Shown: positions 44,033 to 55,384, numbered from the stretch's first letter. The stretch: DNA of 64,000 nucleotides from Prosthecobacter sp. SYSU 5D2 (GCF_039655865.1 NZ_JBBYXL010000001.1:1-64000), one strand, 5' to 3'. The notes: a model not told the origin generated them from the sequence alone. Program-made: numbers and translations.

Positions 44033-47000
44033 AACGGGGTCCGAACCGCCCGCCTCCGCCTAACCAACAATGCACTCATCCCCGCCACCAGGAGCAGCAT
44101 CCGTGAGGGCTCGGGAATCACCACCATGATGGTGCCCTGGGTGTAGAGATTGGATACATCCCAAAAGTAACCAAGCGGACTGAGATCAGGCAGGCTGGGA
44201 TAATTGTCCACATTGCCGCCGGCCAGGTTGCTGAAGCTGCCGGTCACACCGCCGGTGATGGCGCTCCAGTCAATGATCTGCCAGCTTGTGCCCGGTTCCC
44301 AGCCGGCGGTGTTGGCGGCATCAATGGGAATGGACGTGGTCACGCTGAGGATGGAGCCTGCGCCCAAAGTAACGCCGGTATCGCTGCCGAGAATGAGGCG
44401 GTCAGCCGCGGCCAGGCCATTGAGCCCGCCGTTGTCCTGGCCGCTGAAAAGGTCAATGTTCACGCGGTCATTGACCGCCAGGGCAGCAAGGTCGGTGGTG
44501 ATCAAAGTCAGCGTCTCGCCCTCCGTCTGGTTAGGGGTGCCGATGGTCAGAGTTCCGTTGATCTGGATGTTTTGTCCGGATGACGGAGCGATACGACCAC
44601 TGCCGCTGAGAGTGGCTCCGCTATTCAGGGTGAAGGCACCGCTGCCGGTGGCGCTGCCGGTGGGATTGGTGATGCGCAGAACGCCAGCATTGACGGTGGT
44701 GCCGCCGCTGTAGCCGCTGCCGGTGTTCATCACCAGGGTGCCATTGCCCGTCTTTAAAATCGCCGCTTCATCCATGACGGTGACGCCGATGGTGGTGGTG
44801 CCGGAGGTGATCTGGAAGGTGCGGGTGCCGCTGCCCAGATGCAGTACAGGCTCGATGGCCCCGGAGCTGGCAACGGTGATGGCGCTGGTGCCTGTCGCGG
44901 TCAGATTCCCCAGCAGATAAAGCTCTGTGCCTCCTGTGGCGGCGCGGTTCAGGGTGATGTTACGCCCGGCCAGCACCAGTCCTTCTCCGCCGATGGTCAG
45001 ACGCGTGCGCGGATTGCCCTCCCCATTGACGCCACCGATGAGAATGCTGGCCCCAGTGAGCACCGCACCGCCAAAGCTCCAGTTTGGCGGAGTGGCGGAA
45101 ACGCTGGTGTTTAGCGTCATCTGGTTGCCACCGCTGAGGGTGACGAGGCCGGTGACGATGAAGTTTCCGGTGTTGCCGCTGGTGAGAAAACCACCGCTGT
45201 TTTGAGTATAAAAAGCCACCGTCTCTGTACGGGTGAAGGCGGAGATGGTGCCGCCGTTCATGACAATGCCGGTTTCGTCAAAGATCTGCTCATTGGCGGC
45301 AAAGGTCAGCGTACCGCCGGTCTCCACTTCCAACAAACCGGAGACGGCATGAGTGCCTTCGGTCTGTCCCAATCTCAGGGTGCCGCCGCTGACCAGAAGC
45401 GTGCCTTCGAAGGTGTTGTTTAAATTGCCAGTGAGGGAGAGGATGCCATTGCCGGTCTTGGTCAGGCCGCCCGTGCCAGTGATTTCCACATTGATGGTCG
45501 TGGTGCCGCTGATGATATCGAAAGTCCGCGTTTCCGTGCCCAGGTTGAGCTGCGGCTCCAACGCTCCCGAGAGGCCCGCCTCAATGAGGCTGGAACCCTG
45601 GCCGGTAAAGTTGCCGTTGAGATTCAGAACGGTGCTTGAATTGCCCCGGTAGAGGGTGATTTTGCGCCCGGTCATGTGGAGGCCGCCGCTGCCCACATTC
45701 AGGGCGGAACGGCCACGGCCCACGCCGTTGTTGCCGCCGATGAGGATGTCGGCCCCGGTCAGGACCACGCTGTCAGCCTGGATCTGGGGCACGAGGCCGG
45801 AGGTGAGGCTGTTGAGGGTGAGGGTGGTGCCGCCGTTGAGAGTGAGGGCCCCGGAAACCAGGAACTGGCCGGTATTGCCATTGGAAGTCAGGCCGCCGCT
45901 GTTCTGGGTATAATAGGCCAGTGATTGCGTGCGGTTCCACGAAGAGATGGTGCCGCCTTCCACCCTGATGCCTGCCGTTGCGGCCAGCTGCCCGTTGGCA
46001 CTCATCGTCAGTGTGCCGCCTTCATTGATGACGATCTCACCGGCTACGGCAGCGACATCGGCCGTCTGGTTGAGCTGCAGCGTACCGCCTGCATTGATGA
46101 CGATCTCCCCGGGCAAAGCAGAGGCGCCGGTCGTCTGGTTCATCACCAGGCTGCCACCGTTGATGCGTGTCACGCCTGTGTAGCTCTTGGCATGGGTGCC
46201 GGAGAGGGTCAGCGTGCCATTGCCGGTCTTGGTCAGTCCCGCTGCGGAGGAGGCACCATTGGTGATCTCCACATTGATGGTCAAGGCGGAACCTTCCGCC
46301 ACATTAAACACGCGGTCCACAGGGTCCGTCCCGCCGCTGAGTTCCAGGCGTACCATGCCGCTGGTGCCGCCGGAAGTATCCTCCGTGATGAAGGAGCCAA
46401 GGGTACCGGTCACCGTCACATCGCCATTGAGCACCAGCTTGCTGCCCGCATTGGCACCACCGCCACGGCGCAGGTTCAGCCTGCCGTCATTCAAGGAAAG
46501 CCCGCCATCCTCCACAGTGATGATGCCGAGGGTGGTGGAGTTTCCATACAGCGTAAAGCTGTTGGCCGTGCTCACCGTGCCACCGGCCCTCTCCAGCATG
46601 TTGCTGATGCTCAGGCTGCCAAAGGTCAGCCGGGCCCCGCTGTTGCCGACAAAAAGGGTGTTGCCGTCACCGCCGGTAAAGCTGCCCGCACCTGTGATGG
46701 TCCAGTTGGAGGTGGCTCCGGCATTGAAGGTGCCGCCGGTCATGGTGATCCCCCCAATCGTTTCCACCAGGTTGGAGGTCATGCCCACGTTGCTGCCCGT
46801 CCCATGGAAGACGCTGCCTGCGCCGCTCACCGTGACCAGTGTATTGTCATTCAACTGATGTGAGCGGGCAAAGGTGACTTTACCGCCCCCGGAAATCTCC
46901 AGGTTTCCGGCGATGGCATCCACGCCTGATGTTTTATCCAGACGCAGAGTACCTGCGGTCACCGAGGTCAGGCCCAGATAGGTATTGGCCGCGCTGCCAC

Positions 47001-47487
47001 TTAGAAACAGGGTTTGCGCCCCGGTTTTGGTCAGGCCGCCAGCTCCGCTGATTGCGCCGCTGAGCGTCAGGTTTGCCGTCGCCGCTTCAAAGGAGCGGGT
47101 GGTCTGCAGCAGCAGAGGCAGGCTCAGGATCTGGGCGGAGGAGGAAAGATTCTGCACGTCCCCGCCCAGCGTGATCCGGTTGCCAGACAGGGTAAAAGCA
47201 CCCGCACCGGCATTAAACGTGATGCCGCCAAACAGCGTATCCTCCGCGAAATCATTGACGGATGAAAGCCGGGTGCTCCCCGCAAAAAACAGGGCATCTC
47301 CGGCCTGGACGGGCGTGCCGCCCCAGTTCGCGCCCGTGGTCCAGTTGTTGTCCTCACCGCCTCCGTTCCAGGTGGCCGTTTGGGCCCCGGCAGTGCCTGC
47401 GAGCATCAGCCCGCCAAAGACAGCGATGCCGAGACCCGCACGCCAGGTGCGGAGGAAAGAGCCAGAAAGAAGATTAGAAGTCACCAT
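44020..47487 (-). CDS. Autotransporter-associated beta-strand-repeat protein with PEP-CTERM sorting tail
   Basis: 1155 residues: a signal peptide (about 15-36), then many autotransporter-associated beta-strand repeats (about 38-1050) built around GGLTKTGNGTLTLSG-like units alternating with GGTLTFAANEQI-type strands, a parallel beta-helix pattern. The C-terminus is a classical PEP-CTERM: IPEPSRMLLLVAGMSALLVRRRR. PEP-CTERM proteins are cut and sorted by an exosortase and are tied to exopolysaccharide production. It is probably a surface or matrix protein. No exosortase gene lies in the window. Confidence 0.93.
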   Translation of the reverse strand: MVTSNLLSGSFLRTWRAGLGIAVFGGLMLAGTAGAQTATWNGGGEDNNWTTGANWGGTPVQAGDALFFAGSTRLSSVNDFAEDTLFGGITFNAGAGAFTLSGNRITLGGDVQNLSSSAQILSLPLLLQTTRSFEAATANLTLSGAISGAGGLTKTGAQTLFLSGSAANTYLGLTSVTAGTLRLDKTSGVDAIAGNLEISGGGKVTFARSHQLNDNTLVTVSGAGSVFHGTGSNVGMTSNLVETIGGITMTGGTFNAGATSNWTITGAGSFTGGDGNTLFVGNSGARLTFGSLSISNMLERAGGTVSTANSFTLYGNSTTLGIITVEDGGLSLNDGRLNLRRGGGANAGSKLVLNGDVTVTGTLGSFITEDTSGGTSGMVRLELSGGTDPVDRVFNVAEGSALTINVEITNGASSAAGLTKTGNGTLTLSGTHAKSYTGVTRINGGSLVMNQTTGASALPGEIVINAGGTLQLNQTADVAAVAGEIVINEGGTLTMSANGQLAATAGIRVEGGTISSWNRTQSLAYYTQNSGGLTSNGNTGQFLVSGALTLNGGTTLTLNSLTSGLVPQIQADSVVLTGADILIGGNNGVGRGRSALNVGSGGLHMTGRKITLYRGNSSTVLNLNGNFTGQGSSLIEAGLSGALEPQLNLGTETRTFDIISGTTTINVEITGTGGLTKTGNGILSLTGNLNNTFEGTLLVSGGTLRLGQTEGTHAVSGLLEVETGGTLTFAANEQIFDETGIVMNGGTISAFTRTETVAFYTQNSGGFLTSGNTGNFIVTGLVTLSGGNQMTLNTSVSATPPNWSFGGAVLTGASILIGGVNGEGNPRTRLTIGGEGLVLAGRNITLNRAATGGTELYLLGNLTATGTSAITVASSGAIEPVLHLGSGTRTFQITSGTTTIGVTVMDEAAILKTGNGTLVMNTGSGYSGGTTVNAGVLRITNPTGSATGSGAFTLNSGATLSGSGRIAPSSGQNIQINGTLTIGTPNQTEGETLTLITTDLAALAVNDRVNIDLFSGQDNGGLNGLAAADRLILGSDTGVTLGAGSILSVTTSIPIDAANTAGWEPGTSWQIIDWSAITGGVTGSFSNLAGGNVDNYPSLPDLSPLGYFWDVSNLYTQGTIMVVIPEPSRMLLLVAGMSALLVRRRRAVRTPFHTP

Positions 47488-47629
47488 GAAGATCGCCTAC
47501 CAGTACACAGCCTGCGACAATTCTCCATCCTGCGGATGCGGAGATCATCACAACAAAGAATTATCGGATGAGCAAATAAAGAGGCTGCAATCTCACTCCG
47601 CCACTGCCGCATCACGGTTTTGGATGTAA
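47486..47629 (+). CDS. Doubtful small Cys-rich ORF
   Basis: A 47-residue frame with CDNSPSCGCGDHH near the N-terminus. Its ATG shares a CATG with the start codon of the oppositely oriented PEP-CTERM gene, and its end overlaps mlaA by 37 bases, so it occupies what should be the promoter region of that gene. No family is recognised. Listed because of the metal-ligand-like Cys/His cluster; chance is the more likely explanation. Confidence 0.2.
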   Translation: MKIAYQYTACDNSPSCGCGDHHNKELSDEQIKRLQSHSATAASRFWM

Positions 47630-48387
47630 ATGCTGCGCACTGAAATGTACGGATCCACCGCATTGCTGCGAGATTCATCATAATAATACAGTTTATCCGG
47701 CAGGGACTGGACCGTATCCACTGTGCCCGGAATCCAGGCCCAGCCCTTGGCGCTCCCTTTCAGAAAGAAACCCCAGCTGGTGGGATTCAGGATGTAATCA
47801 CCCGCATAACCCACGCCGTCGCGCATGCTGCTGGGGCCCAGGACGGGCAGCACCAGATAGGGCCCGTGGCCCAGACCCCAGGCACCCAGTGTCTGGCCGG
47901 TGTCCTCACGCGGAACTGAGGCCAGGGAGGGAATCTTGTCCGACTGGCGGATGAAGCCACCAAAGCCGGCCACGGTGTTCACGCCGAACTTTTGCACCTC
48001 CTTGCCCGCGCGGCCAAACTTGCCCTGAAGCCCGCTGTTCACGAAGCGCACGGGAAACTTCACGTTGTCAAAAAAGTTCCCCAGGCCTTTTTGCACCGGT
48101 CCAGGAGTGACAAACTGATAGCCTTTGGAAACCGGCCTCAAGACGAAGTTATACAGTACGTCATTGAACTTGAAGGTGGCCCGGTTCAGGCCTTCAAACG
48201 GGTCTGAGATCTGGACGGCGGAGCCATAGTCATCCAGTTCATCCACGGCGTCGTCATCCAAAGGACTGGCCTGTGCCGTGGGGGAGGCGGGCGCGGATTC
48301 AGCCTGGGGCTTGGACGTCGCACAGTCCGTCAAGAAAGGAGACAGGGCCAGCAGGACGAGTTTCAGGCAAAGGGGACCGGTCTTCAT
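47593..48387 (-). CDS. mlaA: MlaA (VacJ) outer-membrane lipid-asymmetry lipoprotein
   Basis: MlaA removes phospholipids from the outer leaflet of the outer membrane and passes them to the periplasmic carrier MlaC. The 264-residue protein has a lipoprotein signal with Cys22 in L-T-D-C, the DPFEGLNRATFKFND block and the diagnostic GLGHGPYLVLPVLGPSSMRDGVG segment cut here into its core. It is the last gene of the mla operon; its ATG overlaps the mlaC stop (ATGA). Confidence 0.93.
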   Translation of the reverse strand: MKTGPLCLKLVLLALSPFLTDCATSKPQAESAPASPTAQASPLDDDAVDELDDYGSAVQISDPFEGLNRATFKFNDVLYNFVLRPVSKGYQFVTPGPVQKGLGNFFDNVKFPVRFVNSGLQGKFGRAGKEVQKFGVNTVAGFGGFIRQSDKIPSLASVPREDTGQTLGAWGLGHGPYLVLPVLGPSSMRDGVGYAGDYILNPTSWGFFLKGSAKGWAWIPGTVDTVQSLPDKLYYYDESRSNAVDPYISVRSIYIQNRDAAVAE

Positions 48388-48971
48388 GAGGGGCGGGACA
48401 CAGAGTTTTCAAGCGAGCTGAGAACGGCGGCGGCACCGCCCTTTTTAAAAGAGGCATCAAGCTGGGTGCGGTAGTTGGCGACCAGGCTGACACCCTCGAT
48501 GACGACATCCACGATGCGCCAGCCGCCGGCCTGCTCCATGCGGTAGGTGACGCTGTAGCGGCTGCCTTTGTACACCAGGTCCGTGGGCACATCCACGCGG
48601 CCGGCGGCAGGAGTCATGGCCTTTTTATACGTGACAGCCGCACGCTCACCGGGAGTGAATTTGCTGCTGTAGGTGCGGATGACCAGGGTGGTGAAAAGCT
48701 GGGTGGCCTTTTGCTGCTGAGCGGCGCTGAACTGCCGCCAGCCCACGCCCACCGCCCGGCGGGTCATGGTTTCAAAGCTGATGTGCTTTTGCAAAACCGG
48801 GCGTACTTTTTCCGCCAGGGCGCTGCCGCTGGCGGCACGGTCGGTCACAGCCAGCACTTCATTCACCGCCTGCGTCAGGCGCTGCTGCGCTTCGGCGGGA
48901 GAGGCATCCGCCGGTCTAACAACAAGGATGGGAGCGGCCAGGATGAGGGCGAGCAAGGTTCTTCGGTTCAT
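48384..48971 (-). CDS. mlaC: MlaC family periplasmic phospholipid carrier
   Basis: 195 residues with a signal peptide (about 1-23, ending ADA) and a Tol_Tol/MlaC fold: ISFETMTRRAVGVGWRQFSA, an FTTLVIRTYSSKF block and WRIVDVVIEGVSLVANYRTQL. MlaC shuttles phospholipid between MlaA and the inner-membrane MlaFED complex. Start and stop both overlap neighbours by four bases. Confidence 0.9.
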   Translation of the reverse strand: MNRRTLLALILAAPILVVRPADASPAEAQQRLTQAVNEVLAVTDRAASGSALAEKVRPVLQKHISFETMTRRAVGVGWRQFSAAQQQKATQLFTTLVIRTYSSKFTPGERAAVTYKKAMTPAAGRVDVPTDLVYKGSRYSVTYRMEQAGGWRIVDVVIEGVSLVANYRTQLDASFKKGGAAAVLSSLENSVSRPS

Positions 48972-49444
48972 GGAGGTGGGGCATTTTCGGTTTCTTCAGA
49001 GACGCTGCCAAAGGCCATCTTTCCGATTAAGGATTCAAGATCAACAGCGGATTCCGTCATAGTGATTCGCTCGCCAGCGGCCAAATACGTCTCATCAGCT
49101 CCTGGGGAAAGGGCTACAAATTTGTCACCAATGAGCCCGGTGGTCTTAATCGAGGCCATCGAATCCGTCGGCAACCGGAGGCCGGACATCACACGGAAGG
49201 AGACAATGGCCGTGTACTCCTCCGGCTCCACGCGGATGGATTCCACCTTGCCCACCGGCACGCCGGCCACCACCACGCTGCTGCCGGTGTTCAGCCCGCT
49301 CACGCTGGTGAACCGCGCCTCCAGCATGTAAGTGTCCCCGCCCAGCATGGAGCCGCCGCCCAGCTTCACCGTCAGGTAGGCCACGGCCATGAGGCCAAGG
49401 ATCACAAAGGCCCCCACGAGAAATTCAAGCTTGGTCTGTTTCAT
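48968..49444 (-). CDS. mlaD: MlaD family (MCE domain) component of the lipid transporter
   Basis: 158 residues with an N-terminal membrane anchor (about 6-28) and an MCE domain (about 38-120, including VSGLNTGSSVVVAGVPVGKV). The MCE ring links the MlaE permease to MlaC and forms a hydrophobic tunnel for lipid. The ATGA overlap with mlaF indicates coupled translation. The C-terminal tail is acidic and Pro-rich. Confidence 0.91.
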   Translation of the reverse strand: MKQTKLEFLVGAFVILGLMAVAYLTVKLGGGSMLGGDTYMLEARFTSVSGLNTGSSVVVAGVPVGKVESIRVEPEEYTAIVSFRVMSGLRLPTDSMASIKTTGLIGDKFVALSPGADETYLAAGERITMTESAVDLESLIGKMAFGSVSEETENAPPP

Positions 49445-50250
49445 GTGTCTTCAGTTGATAAGGTTGCGCCGCTGCGGATGGCCTGGAGTGAGCGGTCCAG
49501 CGCCGCCGTGTTGTCGCGGAAGCCTGTCACCACCGGATCCGCCGATGCCTGAAACTCTGCCGGGCTGCCCTGGAAATGCATTCGACCCTGGTCCAGCAGG
49601 GCCACGCGGTCACTGGCAATGAGGGCCTCCGGCACATCATGTGTGACCACCACGGCGGTGAAGCCGAACTGCCGCTGATACCTGGCGATCATCACAAACA
49701 CCGCGTTCCTCCGCAGCGGATCCAGCCCGGCGGTGGGCTCATCAAAGAGCACCAGCTCCGGCCGGGTGACGATGGCCCTTGCCAATGCGAGCCGCTTTTG
49801 CATGCCGCCGGAGAGCTGGCCCGGGTAGCGGTCCTGGTGGGCCTCCAGCTCCAGCTGCTTCAGCGCCTCCAGGCTGCGCTCGCGGATCTCCCTGTCTGGC
49901 AGGTCCAGGGTTTGCTCCAGCGGCAGCGCCACATTTTCCAGGGCGGTCAGCGAATCGAAAAGCGCATTGCTCTGAAAAAGGTAGCTGCACCGGCGGCGGA
50001 ATTCCGCGCGTGTCTTTGCCTCCCCTTCCCCCAGCGCCTGGCCTTCAAAACGGATGCTGCCTGCATCCGGCCGGATGACATCCGCCAGGCATTTCAGGAA
50101 GACCGATTTGCCCGCGCCGCTGCGCCCCATGACGGTCACCACGCTGCCGCGCGGCACGTCCAGATCCGCTCCGGCCAGGACAATGTTTTCCCCGAAGCGC
50201 TTATGCACGCCCTGCACCTGAAGCAGCAGATCTGGAGGGGAGGAAGACAT
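49441..50250 (-). CDS. mlaF: MlaF-type ABC transporter ATP-binding protein
   Basis: 269 residues with Walker A GRSGAGKS at 42-49, Q-loop YLFQSNALFDSLTALENV, the LSGGMQKR signature and a LVLFDEPTAGLDP Walker B. The FDSLTALENVALPL segment is typical of the MlaF/Ttg2A subgroup. It drives lipid movement through MlaE/MlaD. An ATG at 50250 is chosen because the frame upstream only reads through mlaE on another frame. No MlaB-type STAS gene accompanies it. Confidence 0.93.
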   Translation of the reverse strand: MSSSPPDLLLQVQGVHKRFGENIVLAGADLDVPRGSVVTVMGRSGAGKSVFLKCLADVIRPDAGSIRFEGQALGEGEAKTRAEFRRRCSYLFQSNALFDSLTALENVALPLEQTLDLPDREIRERSLEALKQLELEAHQDRYPGQLSGGMQKRLALARAIVTRPELVLFDEPTAGLDPLRRNAVFVMIARYQRQFGFTAVVVTHDVPEALIASDRVALLDQGRMHFQGSPAEFQASADPVVTGFRDNTAALDRSLQAIRSGATLSTEDT

Positions 50251-51026
50251 CAGACAAGAAACGAAGTGATGACATAATCCGCCGCCAGCACGGTGATGCT
50301 GGACTGCACGACGGCCCGCGTGGTGGAGGCGCTGACGGCCCGCGCACCCGTGGCGGTGCGGCAGCGGTGCGCATTGAATCCATGGTAGGCGCACAGCGCA
50401 ATGGTCAGCAGGCCAAAGGTGGCCGCCTTCAGAAAACATTCCTTCACATCCTGCATCTGCACCGCCCGCTCCACGGAGGACCAGTAAATGCCCGGCTCCA
50501 GGCCCAGCAGCCACGATCCGGAGAGGCTGCCGCCCACCAGGCCGATGGTCACAAAAAGCGCCGTCTGCATGGGATACACCACCAGGGCGGCCAGCAGGCG
50601 CGGAGAGACCAGATACCCGAGGCTGTTCACCCCCATCGTCTCCAGCGCCGCCACCTGCTCCGTGTTCCGCTGGATGCCCAGCTCCGCCGCCAGCGCGGAG
50701 CCCGCCTGCCCCACCAGCATCAGCGCCGCCAGCACCGGCCCCAGCTCCCGTACCAGGCTCAGGGAAACCAGCGCGCCCAGCAGGCTCTCCGAGCCGAAGC
50801 GGTTCAGCACATAATAACCCTGCAAGCCCAGCACCAGCCCGGTGAAAAGGCCGACGATCAGGATCACCGGCAGACAGCGCACCCCCTGCTCAAAAACCGA
50901 CCTCAAGACCCGCCGGAAAAGACGCCGCGCACCCGCCACAGACAGAAAAGACCTCACCGTAAACAGCGTGAAATTCCCCAGTCCGTGAACAATCGCGAGA
51001 GTGTGAGATCCCAGAGCGCGCACCAT
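50250..51026 (-). CDS. mlaE: MlaE-type ABC transporter permease
   Basis: 258 residues with five to six membrane segments and the family pattern: LPVILIVGLFTGLVLGLQGYY, RELGPVLAALMLVGQAGSALAAELG and RNTEQVAALETMGVNSLGYL. It forms the inner-membrane path of the phospholipid transporter with MlaF and MlaD. It is the first gene of the operon; its TGA and the mlaF ATG share one base. The start at 51026 is chosen over an upstream TTG. Confidence 0.93.
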   Translation of the reverse strand: MVRALGSHTLAIVHGLGNFTLFTVRSFLSVAGARRLFRRVLRSVFEQGVRCLPVILIVGLFTGLVLGLQGYYVLNRFGSESLLGALVSLSLVRELGPVLAALMLVGQAGSALAAELGIQRNTEQVAALETMGVNSLGYLVSPRLLAALVVYPMQTALFVTIGLVGGSLSGSWLLGLEPGIYWSSVERAVQMQDVKECFLKAATFGLLTIALCAYHGFNAHRCRTATGARAVSASTTRAVVQSSITVLAADYVITSFLV

Positions 51027-51166
51027 AAGCCCGCCACCTTTACCCAAACCCGCATGACTTGCAACGGGCGGGTGATTCTTCTTACACTTGTCACAAAGCC
51101 AAGGAATATGCTCGGGCGCCCGCCCGGTCCATCCTTCGCCTCAAGCCTGATCGGCCAAACAAACTT

Positions 51167-52963
<1,797 letters not shown>

Positions 52964-53036
52964 CAGAGGATGGTCGGCTGGGGGACCGACTCTCTAACCC
53001 CAAGTAGTGCAAGGGTCAAGGTCTGTGCAGAACTCA

Positions 53037-53429
53037 TCACGCACCGGGTGAGGCGCACTCCTCCGCCTGTACCGTTTCATAAAAGTGGATCTTGCTGCCA
53101 AAGGGGTCTGCAATGGCCATCTCCAGGGTGCTCCATGGCGTGGCTTCACAATGCGGATGCGAATGTTTGTATGCCTTTGCCCTCAGCACTTCACAGAACT
53201 CACGCACGCCCTGCGTCTCCACCCGGATGGCGCTGCCCGGACAGCAGTCTCCGTGGTGGCCGGTGAGGTGCAGCACGCAGCCGTCACGGGAAACCTGCAT
53301 GTAAAGCGGCGAACCCGGCCCAAGACGGTTCTCCCAGTCCACGGAGAAACCCAGGAACCCGAGATAAAACTCCCGGGCCCGGTCTTCATCGAAGATCCGC
53401 AAAACGGGAATGGGCGGGCTGAGATTCAT
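53037..53429 (-). CDS. VOC superfamily (glyoxalase/bleomycin-resistance-like) protein
   Basis: 130 residues with PVLRIFDEDRAREFYLGFLGF and DPFGSKIHFYETV, defining the two VOC half-modules. It resembles the bleomycin-binding subgroup, which sequesters rather than degrades the drug, but many relatives have no resistance role. The tail is acidic and Cys-containing (QAEECASPG). It lies just downstream of, and in the same direction as, the secreted Ig-like gene, five bases apart. Confidence 0.84.
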   Translation of the reverse strand: MNLSPPIPVLRIFDEDRAREFYLGFLGFSVDWENRLGPGSPLYMQVSRDGCVLHLTGHHGDCCPGSAIRVETQGVREFCEVLRAKAYKHSHPHCEATPWSTLEMAIADPFGSKIHFYETVQAEECASPGA

Positions 53430-53434
53430 CTTAG

Positions 53435-55384
53435 TCAGGGAGGTGGAGGAGACTCATAGATGGTGGACCCGTCCCATGAAATCCAGGAGATGGGCACGCC
53501 AGACAATTGGGTGCTGCTGCCGGACCCGAAGCTCAGCGAACCTTCGTTGATCAGCGAAACTCCGTTGTTAAATGAACCCCCGTAGTTAACTGAACCTCCG
53601 AAGCTAACGGAACTGCCGCTCGCGATGATCAGGCTGCCGGACGAAGGCAGAGTGGGCAACGTGCCTCCAGAAGAGCTCCCAGGGTTCCCTTGATTCCCCT
53701 GATCTCCCCAAACCGGCTGCACAGGCATGGGCTCGGGGAAAGGAAACGGGCCCGTGGTAGGCTGCCCCGGATAATCCGGATCCGGGAAGGGTCCTCCTGG
53801 ACTCGGTCCGCCCAGGCCTGCTCCCGGACCTCCACCGCCACTGGGAGGCGCTCCACCCCCAATGACAGGCGGTACCTGGGATGCAATGTCCAAGAAATAG
53901 GACTTCATCACCCCAGGTTCACCCGTCAGCTCGCCGCTGGGGTCCTGCAGGAGCAGGTGGCCGGATGCCCGGCTGGTGTCCAGAGTCGTGAGAATGGCTC
54001 CGGCAAAAACCACCTTGGGAAAGTCCGGGTCATCCATGATATAACTGCCGCTGAAAAGGCCCGTGGCGGCGTTGACTTTGATGTTGAGCTTTTTAACACC
54101 ATTCATCAGGTCGCTGGCAGGAATAATCTTGTGACCGGACGTCAGAGTCACGGAATGTAACCAGAGATGGGGAATGTCATCATCCAAACTGGCGCGCAGC
54201 CGCCCGTTGAACTGCCCCGGCTGCACGTTCAGCAGCAGCTTTCCTCCCGCAGGGCGCCGGTAAAGACGGCCCTCCCCCTGCAGCGCCATTTCAAAGCCTG
54301 CTGCATACAGACCGTCGCCACCGCCCGGCTGCGCCCCTTTGAGCCATAGCAGAGAGTAGGAGCTGCCCGGATAAAGGCCATTGTCAGCAAAAGAGCCTTC
54401 TGGGGCGACAAATACCTCCAACCCGCCTTGAAAAACCCCGGTGCTTTTTTTCGTCCGGCTTCCTTCCTGCCGCCTTTCATACAGAGGCACATGCATCAAC
54501 ACTTGATGCCTTGAAGATATTTCTCCCGCTAAAAGAGGGCTGCTGGCCGTCACCGCCGTGCCGTCGCCCAGCCTGCCTTTCAAGTTTACACGCCCGCCCG
54601 CCGCAAACTTCGCCACCAGAAAACCATCCCCTTTTGGACATTCCTGGCCCGCACGGAATGGTGCGGAAAGCAGGACATTGTAAGTTCCCTTCGCCCTTTG
54701 AAGTTCACTGCTCCCCCTTGGCACTGCCGGAAAGGCCGAGACCCAGGTTTCCACATCCGAGCCCTCCTCATTCAGGGTGGCGTAAATGGCCGTATGGCCC
54801 TCCAGATAGCTCATCTGCAAAGTCACTCCCTGGGCCACCTCCAGCGCAGCTTCATACACAGCATCACGCTCGCAGAGCATACGCCCCTTCAGCGGATAGG
54901 CACGCTTGTCCACGATCACCTTGCCCGTCAGCAGGCCTCCGGTTGTGACCTTCAGATGCACCGCCGCACCCCAGGGCGCCCAGCCATGCTCATGAGGTTC
55001 TGACAAACCTTGGAATTCCCCCACCGCCAGTTCGGGAAAAGGCAGCACGGTCAGCGCCACCTTGCGGCTGGCGGAGACTTTTCCCAGCTTCGCGGTCAGC
55101 ACCACCTTGGCCTCGCCCGCCTTGGCCGGATACCCGGAGATGATACCCGTCTGGGCATCACAGGACAGCCCTTTGGGCAGCCCACGTGCCTTAAAGGTCA
55201 CGCCCTCCAGCTCCGTCACCAGTTGCATCTGGGCGCTACCCAGCATGCCGACCTGGAAATGACCGGCGCTGAGCGCCTGCTCCTGAAACACAGGATTTTC
55301 TGACTGCTGCGCCGCAGCCACCGAGGCAGCCAGGAGGCAAGCCGCCAGAATCCAGGTTTGCAGAGATTGGACTGGAGATATCAT
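53435..55384 (-). CDS. Large secreted protein with putative Ig-like (He_PIG-type) domain and Gly/Ser-rich C-terminus
   Basis: 649 residues with a signal peptide (about 1-25). Residues about 55-110 match a bacterial putative-Ig domain (ARGLPKGLSCDAQTGIISGYPAKAG). The middle (about 130-500) is beta-rich and unassigned, with two related-looking halves around GGLLTGKVIVDKRAYPLKGR and TGLFSGSYIMDDPDFP. Residues about 515-560 are Gly/Pro-rich, and residues about 590-640 are a Ser/Gly/Asn repeat (SGSSVSFGGSVNYGGSF). No catalytic motif is seen. Surface or adhesive role inferred only. Confidence 0.7.
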   Translation of the reverse strand: MISPVQSLQTWILAACLLAASVAAAQQSENPVFQEQALSAGHFQVGMLGSAQMQLVTELEGVTFKARGLPKGLSCDAQTGIISGYPAKAGEAKVVLTAKLGKVSASRKVALTVLPFPELAVGEFQGLSEPHEHGWAPWGAAVHLKVTTGGLLTGKVIVDKRAYPLKGRMLCERDAVYEAALEVAQGVTLQMSYLEGHTAIYATLNEEGSDVETWVSAFPAVPRGSSELQRAKGTYNVLLSAPFRAGQECPKGDGFLVAKFAAGGRVNLKGRLGDGTAVTASSPLLAGEISSRHQVLMHVPLYERRQEGSRTKKSTGVFQGGLEVFVAPEGSFADNGLYPGSSYSLLWLKGAQPGGGDGLYAAGFEMALQGEGRLYRRPAGGKLLLNVQPGQFNGRLRASLDDDIPHLWLHSVTLTSGHKIIPASDLMNGVKKLNIKVNAATGLFSGSYIMDDPDFPKVVFAGAILTTLDTSRASGHLLLQDPSGELTGEPGVMKSYFLDIASQVPPVIGGGAPPSGGGGPGAGLGGPSPGGPFPDPDYPGQPTTGPFPFPEPMPVQPVWGDQGNQGNPGSSSGGTLPTLPSSGSLIIASGSSVSFGGSVNYGGSFNNGVSLINEGSLSFGSGSSTQLSGVPISWISWDGSTIYESPPPP

